Assembly: GCA_034436335.1 (NCBI GenBank)
Contig: DAOTVO010000008.1
Location: forward strand, 28,859 to 92,858
From: UBA877 sp034436335
GTDB taxonomy: Bacteria > Chloroflexota > Anaerolineae > Anaerolineales > Villigracilaceae
Direction: 5' to 3'
Length of the DNA stretch: 64,000 nucleotides
The translations under genes and the position numbers were made by a program. This document shows, one piece after another, positions 48,961-56,929 of this stretch (its first letter is position 1; each line of letters opens with the position of its first letter). The notes below the pieces were generated by a model that saw nothing but the letters and a program-made list of their open reading frames with translations, was not told where the DNA came from and searched no databases.

Positions 48961-50475
48961 ATGACCGACTACCAGACCAAACTCGCCGAACTCAAAACCC
49001 GCCTGCTCGAAATCGCCGACCTGAACGGCGCGGCGAGCGTGCTGGGCTGGGACCAGTTGACCTACATGCCGCCGGGCGGCGCAGCGGCGCGCGGCCGCCA
49101 GATGGCCACCCTGGCCAAACTGGCGCAGGAGAAATTCATTGACCCGGCCATCGGCCGCTTGCTCGATGACCTGCGTCCCTACGAAGAGAGTTTACCCTTC
49201 GAAGACGATGACGCCAGCCTGATCCGCGTCACCCGCCGCGATTACGAACGCGCCACCCGCGTCCCCCCGGAGTTCATGGCGCGCCTCAACGTCCACATGT
49301 CCGAGGCCTACATGGCCTGGGCCGAAGCCCGTCCGGCCAATGACTTCAAGAAGGTGCAGCCCTATCTCGAAAAGACCCTCGACCTGAGCCGCGAACTGGC
49401 CAACTTCTTCCCCGGCTACGAACACATCGCCGACCCGCTGATTGACTACGCCGACTATGGCATGAAGGCCTCCAGCGTGCGCAGCCTCTTCGCCGAGTTG
49501 CGCGCCGCCCAAGTGCCCATCGTCCAGGCCATCACCGCCCAGGAGCCGGCCGATGACTCCTGCCTGCGCAAGCATTTCCCCGAGGCGGCGCAACTGGCCT
49601 TCTGCGAAGAAGTCGTCCGCCAGATCGGCTACGACTTCAACCGCGGGCGCATAGACAAGACCCACCATCCCTTCACCACCTCCTTCTCGATCGGCGACGT
49701 GCGCATCACCACCCGCGTGCGCGAAGATTACCTCGGCGAGTGCCTGTTCTCGAACATCCACGAGGCCGGTCACGCCATGTACGAGCAGGGCGTGGATATG
49801 AAGTACGACGGCACGCCCCTGGCCAGCGGCACCTCGGCGGGCGTCCACGAGAGCCAGTCGCGGCTGTGGGAAAACATCGTCGGGCGCAGCCTCGGCTTTT
49901 GGGAGTACTTCTTCCCCAAATTGCAGCAGGCCTTCCCAGAGCAACTGCGGGGCGTCTCGCTGGAGACTTTCTACCGCGCCGTCAACAAGGTCGAGCGGTC
50001 GCTCATCCGCACCGACGCCGACGAGGTGACCTACAACCTGCACGTCATGCTGCGCTTCGAGTTCGAACTGGCCCTGCTCGAAGGAACCCTGGCGGTCAAG
50101 GATTTGCCCGAAGCCTGGCGCGAGCGCTTCCAGGCCGACCTGGGCATCACCCCGCCCGACGACAAAGACGGCTGCCTGCAGGACGTCCACTGGTTCGGCG
50201 GGCTGGTCGGCGGCGCCTTCCAGGGCTACACCCTCGGCAACGTGCTCGGCGCCCAGTTCTACGCCGAGGCGCTCAAGGCGCACCCCGAAATCCCCGAGGA
50301 AATGAAACAAGGCAAGTTCGACACCCTGCACGGCTGGCTCATCGAGAACATCTACCGTCACGGGCGCAAATTCACCGCCCCCGAACTGGTGCGGCGCGTC
50401 ACCGGCGGCGACATTTCCATCGAACCCTACCTCGCCTATCTCAAGGACAAGTACGGTCAACTCTATCGCTTGTGA
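48961..50475 (+). CDS. M32 family metallocarboxypeptidase
   Basis: 504 residues. The zinc motif is H267-E-A-G-H271 in NIHEAGHAMYEQG, preceded by the conserved HPFTTSFSIGDVRITTRV and followed by SGVHESQSRLWENIVGRS-type sequence (AGVHESQSRLWENIVGR here) with the third ligand. The length is standard for the Taq/Pfu-type carboxypeptidases, which remove C-terminal residues from peptides. AAGGAGAA precedes the ATG. It is followed 7 nt later by the KDSR-like gene. Confidence 0.94.
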   Translation: MTDYQTKLAELKTRLLEIADLNGAASVLGWDQLTYMPPGGAAARGRQMATLAKLAQEKFIDPAIGRLLDDLRPYEESLPFEDDDASLIRVTRRDYERATRVPPEFMARLNVHMSEAYMAWAEARPANDFKKVQPYLEKTLDLSRELANFFPGYEHIADPLIDYADYGMKASSVRSLFAELRAAQVPIVQAITAQEPADDSCLRKHFPEAAQLAFCEEVVRQIGYDFNRGRIDKTHHPFTTSFSIGDVRITTRVREDYLGECLFSNIHEAGHAMYEQGVDMKYDGTPLASGTSAGVHESQSRLWENIVGRSLGFWEYFFPKLQQAFPEQLRGVSLETFYRAVNKVERSLIRTDADEVTYNLHVMLRFEFELALLEGTLAVKDLPEAWRERFQADLGITPPDDKDGCLQDVHWFGGLVGGAFQGYTLGNVLGAQFYAEALKAHPEIPEEMKQGKFDTLHGWLIENIYRHGRKFTAPELVRRVTGGDISIEPYLAYLKDKYGQLYRL

Positions 50476-50482
50476 GGTAAAA

Positions 50483-51319
50483 ATGACCAAGACCTCGCCC
50501 TTTGCAGACAAACTGGCCCTCATCACCGGCGGCTCGAGTGGAATCGGCCTGGCGCTGGCCAAAGAATTGGCGGCCCAGGGGGCGCGCGTCTGGCTGACGG
50601 GGCGGCGCAAAGACGCTTTAACGGCGGCCAGGCTGGAGGTCGAGCGGGCGGCGGGGCGCACCCCGCGCCTGTTCCCCGCCGATGTGAGCGACTATGCCCA
50701 GGTGGAGGCGCTCCTGGCCGAAATCACCCATCAAGACGGCGTGCCCGACCTGGTGATCAACTCGGCCGGCGTCACCCATCCCGGCTACGTCCAGGACATC
50801 CCGCTCGAAATCTTCCGCCAGATGATGGACATCAACTACTTCGGCACGGTCAACGTGGTCAAGGCCGTCCTGCCGGGGATGCTGGCGCGCCGCAGCGGGC
50901 AGATCGTCAACATCTCATCCGGGGCGGGCTTCCTGGGCGTCTTCGGCTACTCGGCCTACGGCGCCTCGAAATATGCCGTGCGCGGCTTCTCGGACGTGCT
51001 GCGGGCAGAGATGAAGCCGCACGGCATCCGCGTCTCGATCGTCTTCCCGCCCGATACCGATACGCCCCAACTGGCCTACGAGACGCCCTTCAAGCCGCCG
51101 GAGACGAAGGCCATTTCGGGCAACGCCAAAGTGCAATCGGCAGAGGCGGTGGCGGCGGCGATTTTGAAGGGCGTGGCGCGCGGCCGCTACATCATCCTGC
51201 CCGGCTTCGACATCTGGCTCTTTTATCACTTGAACAACCTGCTCGGCAACGCGGTGTATCCCCTGATGGACTGGATGGTCGCCGATGCCAGGCGGAAGAA
51301 ATCTAAACTTGTGATGTAA
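50483..51319 (+). CDS. SDR family reductase, 3-ketodihydrosphingosine reductase-like
   Basis: 278 residues. Cofactor motif ITGGSSGIGLALAKELA, NSAGVTHPGYV, catalytic Ser in VNISSGAGF, and Y159-G-A-S-K163. After the catalytic pair the sequence VSIVFPPDTDTPQLAYE matches the signature of eukaryotic KDSR (FPPDTDTP), which reduces 3-ketodihydrosphingosine to sphinganine. The C-terminal IWLFYHLNNLLGNAVYPLMDWMV helix is probably membrane-attached. The next gene, two nt away, is a serine palmitoyltransferase-like enzyme that would make the ketone, so the pair likely makes a sphingoid base. Confidence 0.88.
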   Translation: MTKTSPFADKLALITGGSSGIGLALAKELAAQGARVWLTGRRKDALTAARLEVERAAGRTPRLFPADVSDYAQVEALLAEITHQDGVPDLVINSAGVTHPGYVQDIPLEIFRQMMDINYFGTVNVVKAVLPGMLARRSGQIVNISSGAGFLGVFGYSAYGASKYAVRGFSDVLRAEMKPHGIRVSIVFPPDTDTPQLAYETPFKPPETKAISGNAKVQSAEAVAAAILKGVARGRYIILPGFDIWLFYHLNNLLGNAVYPLMDWMVADARRKKSKLVM

Positions 51320-51321
51320 TC

Positions 51322-52503
51322 ATGGATATTTTCGAGAAATGCGGTCAATTTACTGCGGCAAAGGAGGCCATGGCTTCCGGTTTGTATCCCTACTTCATCC
51401 CCATGACCGAAAGCGAGGGCACCGAGGCGGTTTTTCGTGGTCACCGGCTGATTATGTGCGGCTCGAACAACTACCTCGGCCTGACCACCGACCCGCGCGT
51501 CCGCCAGGCGGCAATAGACGCCATCAAGCGTTTCGGCACTTCCTGCACCGGCTCGCGCTTCCTGAACGGGACGCTGGAACTGCACGAGCAGTTGGAACAC
51601 GAACTGGCCGAATACGTCGGCAAACCGGCGGCGCTGGTCTTCTCGACCGGCATGCAGGCCAACCTGGGCGCCATCAGCGCCCTGGTCAGCCGCTCAGACG
51701 TGGTCATCCTTGATAAGGACGACCACGCCAGCATCGTGGACGGGGCGCGGCTGGGCTGGGGCGAGGTCAAACGCTTCCGCCACAACGATTTCGCCGACCT
51801 GGAGCGCATCCTCGCCGCCCTGCCCGACAACGTCGGGCGGCTGGTGGTGGTGGATGGCCTCTACAGCATGGGCGGCGACATCGTCCCGCTGCCCGAACTG
51901 GTGGCGGTTTGCAAGAAGTACGGGGCGCGCCTGATGGTGGACGACGCCCACGCGGTCGGCGTGCTCGGCGGCGGGCGCGGCACGGCGGCCCACTTCGGCA
52001 TGACCGATGACGTTGATCTCATTATGTCCACCTTCAGCAAGTCGTTTGCCTCGCTGGGCGGCTTTGTGGCCGGCGATGAGACGGTGATTCACTACATCAA
52101 GCATCACGCCCGGGCGCTCATCTTCAGCGCCAGTATTTCCCCGGCCAATGCCGCTGCTGCGCTGGCAGCCCTGCACATCATGCGCGACGAACCGGAGCGC
52201 GTGGCGCGCCTGGCGCAGATTGGCGAAAGAATGCGCAACGGCTACCGCGAACTGGGCTTCAACATCGGCCATTCCACCACGCCCATCATTCCTATCATCA
52301 TCGGCGACGATACGACCGTCCTGCTCTTCTGGAAAGCGCTCTTCGAGAACGGCGTCTTCGTCAACCCGGTGCTTTCGCCGGCCGTCCCGCAGGGGATGCA
52401 GTTGCTGCGCACCAGTTACATGGCGACCCACACGGATGAACAACTCAACCGCGTGCTGGAAATCTTTGCCAAAGTGGGCCGTCAGTTGGGCGTGATTCAG
52501 TAA
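51322..52503 (+). CDS. Alpha-oxoamine synthase, serine palmitoyltransferase-like
   Basis: 393 residues. GSNNYLGLTTDPRV, GTSCTGSRFLNGTLELHEQLE, VFSTGMQANLGAI, VDDAHAVGVLGG (cofactor Asp and stacking His) and the Schiff-base K240 in STFSKSFASLGGF. This family (KBL, BioF, SPT, HemA) condenses an amino acid with an acyl thioester. The STFSKSFASLGG motif and the neighbouring KDSR favour serine palmitoyltransferase over BioF or KBL. It would catalyse the first step of sphingolipid synthesis. Starts two nt after the KDSR stop. Confidence 0.87.
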   Translation: MDIFEKCGQFTAAKEAMASGLYPYFIPMTESEGTEAVFRGHRLIMCGSNNYLGLTTDPRVRQAAIDAIKRFGTSCTGSRFLNGTLELHEQLEHELAEYVGKPAALVFSTGMQANLGAISALVSRSDVVILDKDDHASIVDGARLGWGEVKRFRHNDFADLERILAALPDNVGRLVVVDGLYSMGGDIVPLPELVAVCKKYGARLMVDDAHAVGVLGGGRGTAAHFGMTDDVDLIMSTFSKSFASLGGFVAGDETVIHYIKHHARALIFSASISPANAAAALAALHIMRDEPERVARLAQIGERMRNGYRELGFNIGHSTTPIIPIIIGDDTTVLLFWKALFENGVFVNPVLSPAVPQGMQLLRTSYMATHTDEQLNRVLEIFAKVGRQLGVIQ

Positions 52504-52563
52504 GTCGAGAAAATCTCGGCCTACATCATGACAAAATCAATCGAATTCCACGACATTTGTCAT

Positions 52564-52592
52564 TTGACGCTCCCCTCCCAATGCGGTTAACT
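52564..52592 (+). promoter_or_regulatory. Promoter of the ferredoxin gene
   Basis: -35 TTGACG (52564-52569), 17-nt spacer, -10 TTAACT (52587-52592), 41 nt before the ATG. Confidence 0.6.
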
Positions 52593-52632
52593 TAAGAACG
52601 CTCAAACCGAAATTATCGAAAAGGAGATAACT

Positions 52633-52824
52633 ATGGCTCTCAAGATTACAGAGGAATGCATCGCCTGCGGCGCCTGCCTGCCCGAATGCCCGACCAACTC
52701 GATTACCGAAGGGACGCCCTATGTGATCGATCCCAATACTTGCGTCGAGTGCGTCGGCCACTTCGACAGCCCGCAGTGCCAGTCGGTCTGCCCGGTGGCG
52801 GATGTCGCTATCGTCAAGGCCTAG
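52633..52824 (+). CDS. 2[4Fe-4S] ferredoxin
   Basis: 63 residues. First cluster C9-x2-C12-x2-C15-x3-C19-P; second C-V-E-C, then C...C-P with a longer loop (CVGHFDSPQCQSVCP), a spacing seen in clostridial/Allochromatium-type ferredoxins. It carries low-potential electrons in the cytoplasm. AAAAGGAGATAACT precedes the ATG. It has its own promoter; the next promoter starts right after its stop. Confidence 0.95.
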   Translation: MALKITEECIACGACLPECPTNSITEGTPYVIDPNTCVECVGHFDSPQCQSVCPVADVAIVKA

Positions 52825-52825
52825 T

Positions 52826-52854
52826 TTGACAGACTGCTAGCCTTTCGCTATAAT
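52826..52854 (+). promoter_or_regulatory. Consensus sigma-70 promoter of the riboflavin transporter operon
   Basis: TTGACA (52826-52831), 17 nt, TATAAT (52849-52854): perfect hexamers and spacing. It begins two bases after the ferredoxin stop; the transcript would start near 52861, 12 nt before the riboswitch. Confidence 0.92.
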
Positions 52855-52872
52855 CTCGACCAATTCAATATC

Positions 52873-52986
52873 TACCTTCGGGGCAGGGTGCAATCCCCGA
52901 CCGGCGGTACAGCCCGCGAGCGCTGACAGGCGTATGACCCGGTGAAACTCCGAGGCCGACGGTTACAGTCCGGATGAGAGAAGGTA
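52873..52986 (+). ncRNA. FMN riboswitch (RFN element)
   Basis: P1 TACCTTC (52873-52879) pairs with GAAGGTA (52980-52986). Inside are the conserved RFN blocks: GGGGCAGGGTGCAATCCCCG, ACCGGCGGTA, AGCCCGCGAGC, then TGACCCGGTGAAACTCCG, GGCCGACGGT and AGTCCGGATGAGAGAAGG. It binds FMN in the nascent RNA. The terminator at 53021-53051 follows, so high FMN should stop transcription of the transporter genes. Confidence 0.95.
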
Positions 52987-53020
52987 AAGACGCGCCCGCA
53001 AGGGCCGGCCTTTCCATTTG

Positions 53021-53051
53021 CCCCGGAAACACGCTTTCCGGGGTTTTGTTT
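53021..53051 (+). terminator. Riboswitch-controlled terminator
   Basis: CCCCGGAAA (53021-53029), loop CACGC, TTTCCGGGG (53035-53043), then TTTTGTTT. It lies 35 nt after the riboswitch and 82 nt before the first gene. Confidence 0.9.
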
Positions 53052-53132
53052 GATGGAAACGCGCTTGCGTCTCCCTGCCCCGTCCTTGTGACGGGCTTTT
53101 TTGTCCGGGCATCGAATGCAAAATTTTTACGC

Positions 53133-53927
53133 ATGAATCTCAACCCTTTACGTCTCTCCCCGCAAACCTTGCGCCGTTCGTCTCACTGGGCGATTGTCCT
53201 CTCTCTCGCCGCGGCGCTCGTGACCTGGGAACTGGTCAACCGTTTCAGCGGCCTGCCGGCCTTCATCCTCCCCGCCCCGCAGCAGGTGGCCGTCCGCTTC
53301 TGGCGCGCCCTGCGTCAGGACAATCTGCTCTTGCACACGGGCGTCACCCTGAGCGAGATTCTGCTCGGCCTGTTGAGCGGCACGCTGACGGCGGTCGGAC
53401 TGGGCTACGCGGTGGCCAAATCGCGGCTGTTCGAGCGGCTGGCTGCGCCTTATCTGGTGGCTTCGCAGGCCATTCCTGTTGTCGCCATCGCCCCGCTGCT
53501 GGTCATCTGGTTCGGGCCGGGGATGTTCTCCAAAGTGCTCATCTGCGCGCTGATCGTCTTCTTCCCGGTGCTGGTCAACACGGTGGTCGGCCTGCGCGCC
53601 GTGCCGCGGGCGCTGCACGACCTGATGCGTTCGCTGCGCGCCCGGCGCGGGCAAATCATCCGCCTGCTCGAGGTCCCGGCCGCGTTGCCGGTGCTGCTGG
53701 GCGGGTTGCGCATCGGGGCGACGCTCTCCGTCATCGGCGCGGTGGTCGGCGAACTGGTCGGCGCCGACCGCGGCCTGGGCTTTCTCATCAACACCGCCCG
53801 CGGTCTCTACGACACCGCCCTGGTCTTCGTGGCCGTCTTCACGCTCATCGCTCTGGCCCTGGCGCTCTACGCGCTGGTCGCCGGGCTGGAGAAAAAATTC
53901 CTTTCCTGGCAGGAGTCTCACGAATGA
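53133..53927 (+). CDS. ribX: ABC permease of riboflavin transporter (RibX type)
   Basis: 264 residues from ATG 53133. The frame is open back to 52974, but that region is the riboswitch and terminator, so the upstream starts cannot be real. Six TM segments, LSPQTLRRSSHWAIVLSLAAALVTWELVN being the first; the EAA loop is LRAVPRALHDLMRSLRARRGQIIRLLEVPAALPVLLGGLRIGATLSVIGAVVGELVGADRGLGF. The family moves sulfonate, nitrate, thiamine precursor or riboflavin; the FMN switch points to riboflavin. Its stop overlaps the ATG of the binding protein (ATGA at 53924-53927). Confidence 0.85.
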   Translation: MNLNPLRLSPQTLRRSSHWAIVLSLAAALVTWELVNRFSGLPAFILPAPQQVAVRFWRALRQDNLLLHTGVTLSEILLGLLSGTLTAVGLGYAVAKSRLFERLAAPYLVASQAIPVVAIAPLLVIWFGPGMFSKVLICALIVFFPVLVNTVVGLRAVPRALHDLMRSLRARRGQIIRLLEVPAALPVLLGGLRIGATLSVIGAVVGELVGADRGLGFLINTARGLYDTALVFVAVFTLIALALALYALVAGLEKKFLSWQESHE

Positions 53928-54889
53928 AAAAAACAATCTCTCTTTCCCTTCTCGTTTTGCTGCTGGCGTTGACTGCCTGCGGCGGCAAACCCGCCCAGCC
54001 GCTGACGCATGTGCGTCTTTCGCTAGGCTACATTCCCAACATCCAGTTTGCGCCGGTCTACGCTGCGATGGCCAACGGGCGCTTTGCGGCCGAGGGCCTG
54101 GAGGTGGAAATCACCCACATGGACGAGAATCAGGCCGCGGCGCTGGTCGCTTCCGGCGACCTGGAGTTTGCCATCGTCTCCGGCGAGCAGGTCTTGCTGG
54201 CGCGCGCCCAGGGGCTGCCGGTCGTCTATGTGGCCGCCTGGTACCAGCGCTATCCGATCTCGGTGGTGGCGCTGAGCAGCGAGGGCATCGCCTCGCCCGC
54301 CGACTTGCGCGGCAAGACCATCGGCCTGCCCGGCCTCTATGGGGCCAACTACATCGGCCTGCGCGCCCTGCTGCATGCCGGCGGTCTGAGCGAGGCGGAC
54401 GTGACCCTGGACTCAATTGGCTACACTCAGGTGGAGGCGCTGGCCTCCGGGCGCAACCCGGTCATCTGCGGCTACACGGCCAATGAACCGGTGCAACTGC
54501 GTGCCCGCGGCTACGAGGTGACCGAACTGCGCGTCGCCGATTACGTCCAACTGGCAGGCAACGGCCTGCTGGTCAGCGAGGCGACCGTCCGCGAGAACCC
54601 CGAACTGGTGCGGCGGATGGTCAACGGTTTTCTCAACGGTTTGTTAGATGTCATCGCCGACCCCGAAGCGGCCTACCGCATCTCGCGCGACTTCGTCGAA
54701 GGCCTGGGCGAGGATGACCCTATTCAGATGCAGGTGCTGTTGACTTCGATCGAACTGTGGCGCGCTGAGCGCCTGGGCTATTCCGACCCGCAGGCCTGGC
54801 AGAACATGCAGGACACCCTGCTGGAGATGGGTTTGCTCTCGGCCCCGCTGGATCTATCGGCGGCCTTCACGAATGCATTTGTGCCGTAG
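53924..54889 (+). CDS. ribY: NMT1/THI5-like substrate-binding lipoprotein (RibY type)
   Basis: 321 residues. Signal peptide MKKTISLSLLVLLLALTACGG with a lipobox Cys. VRLSLGYIPNIQFAPVYAAMANGRFAAEGLEVEI and later IGLPGLYGANYIGLRALLHAGG are typical of the NMT1/THI5 binding-protein group that captures pyrimidine or flavin compounds. Together with the FMN riboswitch this fits RibY of the RibXY transporter. Its stop codon TAG lies inside a palindrome (54886-54912). Confidence 0.85.
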   Translation: MKKTISLSLLVLLLALTACGGKPAQPLTHVRLSLGYIPNIQFAPVYAAMANGRFAAEGLEVEITHMDENQAAALVASGDLEFAIVSGEQVLLARAQGLPVVYVAAWYQRYPISVVALSSEGIASPADLRGKTIGLPGLYGANYIGLRALLHAGGLSEADVTLDSIGYTQVEALASGRNPVICGYTANEPVQLRARGYEVTELRVADYVQLAGNGLLVSEATVRENPELVRRMVNGFLNGLLDVIADPEAAYRISRDFVEGLGEDDPIQMQVLLTSIELWRAERLGYSDPQAWQNMQDTLLEMGLLSAPLDLSAAFTNAFVP

Positions 54890-54912
54890 GTCGGATTTTC
54901 AATCCGACTTAC
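54886..54912. repeat. Palindromic repeat with the ribY stop codon
   Basis: GTAGGTCGGATT-TTC-AATCCGACTTAC. Its second copy lies at 55673-55699, in each case with the gene stop TAG at the same place in the repeat. Confidence 0.75.
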
Positions 54913-54935
54913 ATCCTGACCGGCAGGCAACTAAA

Positions 54936-55676
54936 GTGGTTCCGCCTATCCTGACTGTCCGCAATTTAAGCGTCACTTTTCCCGATCACAATGGCGGGCT
55001 GGATGCGCTCGGTTCGGCCTCCTTCGAGATTTACCCGCAGGGGTTCGTCTGTCTGCTGGGGCCATCGGGGAGCGGCAAGTCCACGCTGCTGCGCGTCCTG
55101 GCCGGGCTGCTGCAGCCGACCGGCGGCGAGGTCGCCTTTGCCGGCGGGCAGCCGAAGATCGGCATGGTCTTCCAGCAGGCCAATCTCATGCCCTGGCGGA
55201 CGGTGCTGGAAAATATTACCCTGCCGCTCGAATTGGAAAGCGTCCCGCCCGCCGAGCGCCGCGCCCGCGCGCAGGCGTTGATCGAACTGGTCGGCCTGAG
55301 CGGTTTCGAACAGGCCTGGCCGCGCGACCTCTCGGGCGGGATGGCCCAGCGGGTGGCGATCGCCCGCGCCCTGATCCACGACCCCGACCTGCTGCTGCTC
55401 GACGAACCCTTCGGCTCGCTCGACGCCCTGACGCGCGAACGCATGTGGGAGGAACTCTCGCGCATCTGGCAGGCGCGCCAGAAGACGGTGCTGATGGTGA
55501 CGCATTCCATCGGCGAGTCGCTCTTCCTGGCCGACCGCGTCCTGGTGCTCAGTCAGCGTCCGGGGCGGATCAAACTCGACCTGAAGGTGGATTTGCCTCG
55601 CCCGCGCCCCGAAGACATCCGCTACACCGCCCATTTTGGCCGTCTGGCGCGGAAGTTGAAGGAAGCAATTGAGTAG
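54936..55676 (+). CDS. ABC transporter ATPase of the riboflavin transporter
   Basis: 246 residues from GTG 54936, or 267 from ATG 54873. The first 21 codons of the longer form run through ribY and the palindrome (HLCRRSDFQSDLHPDRQ), so the GTG is preferred, though its Shine-Dalgarno is weak. Walker A GPSGSGKSTLLRVLAGLLQPT, Q-loop MVFQQANLMPWRT, signature DLSGGMAQRVAIARAL, Walker B LLLLDEPFGSLD and switch MVTHS fit the SsuB/TauB family. It is the energising subunit for the RibX permease. Its stop also lies in a palindrome copy. Confidence 0.88.
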   Translation: MVPPILTVRNLSVTFPDHNGGLDALGSASFEIYPQGFVCLLGPSGSGKSTLLRVLAGLLQPTGGEVAFAGGQPKIGMVFQQANLMPWRTVLENITLPLELESVPPAERRARAQALIELVGLSGFEQAWPRDLSGGMAQRVAIARALIHDPDLLLLDEPFGSLDALTRERMWEELSRIWQARQKTVLMVTHSIGESLFLADRVLVLSQRPGRIKLDLKVDLPRPRPEDIRYTAHFGRLARKLKEAIE

Positions 55677-55699
55677 GTCGGATTGACAATCCGGCCTGC
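55673..55699. repeat. Palindromic repeat with the ATPase stop codon
   Basis: GTAGGTCGGATT-GAC-AATCCGGCCTGC, second copy of the 54886-54912 element, giving the ATPase gene its TAG (55674-55676). Confidence 0.72.
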
Positions 55700-55721
55700 A
55701 GGAAAGCAGTTCATGAAATGC

Positions 55722-55756
55722 AAACGCGGCCGCCTGTCAGGCGCTGCGTTTGTGTT
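55722..55756. terminator. Imperfect terminator between convergent genes
   Basis: AAACGC...CGCCT, loop, AGGCG...GCGTTT (55722-55751) with TGTTT after it. It could serve both the riboflavin operon and the minus-strand gene ending at 55769. Confidence 0.5.
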
Positions 55757-55768
55757 TATCCCGGCAGG

Positions 55769-56116
55769 TCAATGCCGTCTCGGGTTGGCTTTCTTGCTAT
55801 CCGGCGTGTAAACCTCTATGTCGGCTTTCTGGAAAGTCACCCCCGGCCCGAAGGCCGTCCGCAGCGCGCGGTTGAAAGCCGCGACAACTTCCCCTAGGCG
55901 AGCGGCGTTTTCGACACTCCCGCGAGTAACCTTCTCTCTTGCCCCGTTATCCCGCTGGACGAAATGCGCCCATTCGTAGGTTCCATCGGTTTTCTTTTTG
56001 GCCACGATTTTATAGATGCCGATGCCTGGCAGATGGGGCGTCACCCATGCGCCTGCAATTTCCTCGCCCTTTTCGATGTTCATGACGGCAACTTTGGTTG
56101 GAAAGATCGCTTTCAT
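55769..56116 (-). CDS. Small hypothetical protein
   Basis: 115 residues, soluble, mixed strand/helix: VAVMNIEKGEEIAGAWVTPHLPGIGIYKIVAKKKTDGTYEWAHFVQRDNGAREKV and a helix NAARLGEVVAAFNRALRTAFGPG. No family recognised. It starts 9 nt after the rhomboid gene, so it is the last cistron of a three-gene minus-strand operon (oxidase, rhomboid, this gene). Confidence 0.65.
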   Translation of the reverse strand: MKAIFPTKVAVMNIEKGEEIAGAWVTPHLPGIGIYKIVAKKKTDGTYEWAHFVQRDNGAREKVTRGSVENAARLGEVVAAFNRALRTAFGPGVTFQKADIEVYTPDSKKANPRRH

Positions 56117-56125
56117 CGCTCGTTT

Positions 56126-56929
56126 CTATCTCGGCCAAATCCAGCCAAGGATGGCCAAAGGAATGAAGATCAACAGCACGACCGATACGCCGAGGAGGAT
56201 GCCCTCTCCCTCGCGCTCGTCCCCGAGGCGCAGGGAGGGATATATCCCCTCCACCTTCCAGCGCGGGCCGCCGAACCAGGTGAATGCCAATCCGCCCAGC
56301 AGTCCGCCGATGTGGCCGAAATTGTCAATGCCGGTGGTTGTGAAACCGAATAATAGGTTGACTCCTGCGATGTAGAACAGGTTCGTCAGCCGGCGGCCGG
56401 AATTGGCTATGATTTGATGATTTTGCAGTACAAAAACGGCCTCGGCGGCAATCAGTCCAAAGATGGCGGTGGAAGCGCCCAGCGAGGGAACAGGGGTAAG
56501 GATGAAAGACAAGACGTTCCCAGCAAAAGCGGAGAGGAAGTAGAGCAGAGCAAACCGTCCGTGGCCGAAGCGGGCTTCCAGTCCGCGCCCGTAGATGAGC
56601 AATGCGTACATATTGAAGCCGATGTGGAGCAGCGAGCCGTGCAGGAAGACCGGCGTCAGCAGCCGCCAGAGTTCTCCCTGGCGGATGAAGGGATTGTATT
56701 TGACGCCGAGATAGGTCACGACGTCGGCGCCCAGCAGGTGCTCACCGGCCAGTTGCAGGAGATAGACAAAGATGGTCAGGCCAAAGAGGGTATACGTCAC
56801 GTAAGGCCGCACATTTGGGACAGAAACTTGCACAACAGGCGAAGGGGGGATTTCAGAGGGAGAGATGGGAGGTTCCATAGTGACTGTTTTATCCGTTTTT
56901 GAAGTGACTAGTTTATCCGTTTTTGACAA
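56126..56929 (-). CDS. Rhomboid family intramembrane serine protease
   Basis: 267 residues. A short cytoplasmic start, TM1 (YVTYTLFGLTIFVYLLQLAG), the WRLLTPVFLHGSLLHIGFNMYAL loop (N-x-x-L), the catalytic Ser153 in LGASTAIFG and His206 in FGHIGGLLGGLAF, and a terminal TM. It cuts membrane-anchored substrates inside the bilayer. Its start overlaps the FAD oxidase gene by 17 nt. Confidence 0.93.
   Translation of the reverse strand: MSKTDKLVTSKTDKTVTMEPPISPSEIPPSPVVQVSVPNVRPYVTYTLFGLTIFVYLLQLAGEHLLGADVVTYLGVKYNPFIRQGELWRLLTPVFLHGSLLHIGFNMYALLIYGRGLEARFGHGRFALLYFLSAFAGNVLSFILTPVPSLGASTAIFGLIAAEAVFVLQNHQIIANSGRRLTNLFYIAGVNLLFGFTTTGIDNFGHIGGLLGGLAFTWFGGPRWKVEGIYPSLRLGDEREGEGILLGVSVVLLIFIPLAILGWIWPR

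Noticed and set aside
49192..50661. 489-codon minus-strand frame
   Set aside because: Shadow of the M32 carboxypeptidase gene.
52974..53132. Upstream extension of the ribX frame
   Set aside because: These codons lie in the riboswitch and its terminator and encode no homologous sequence.
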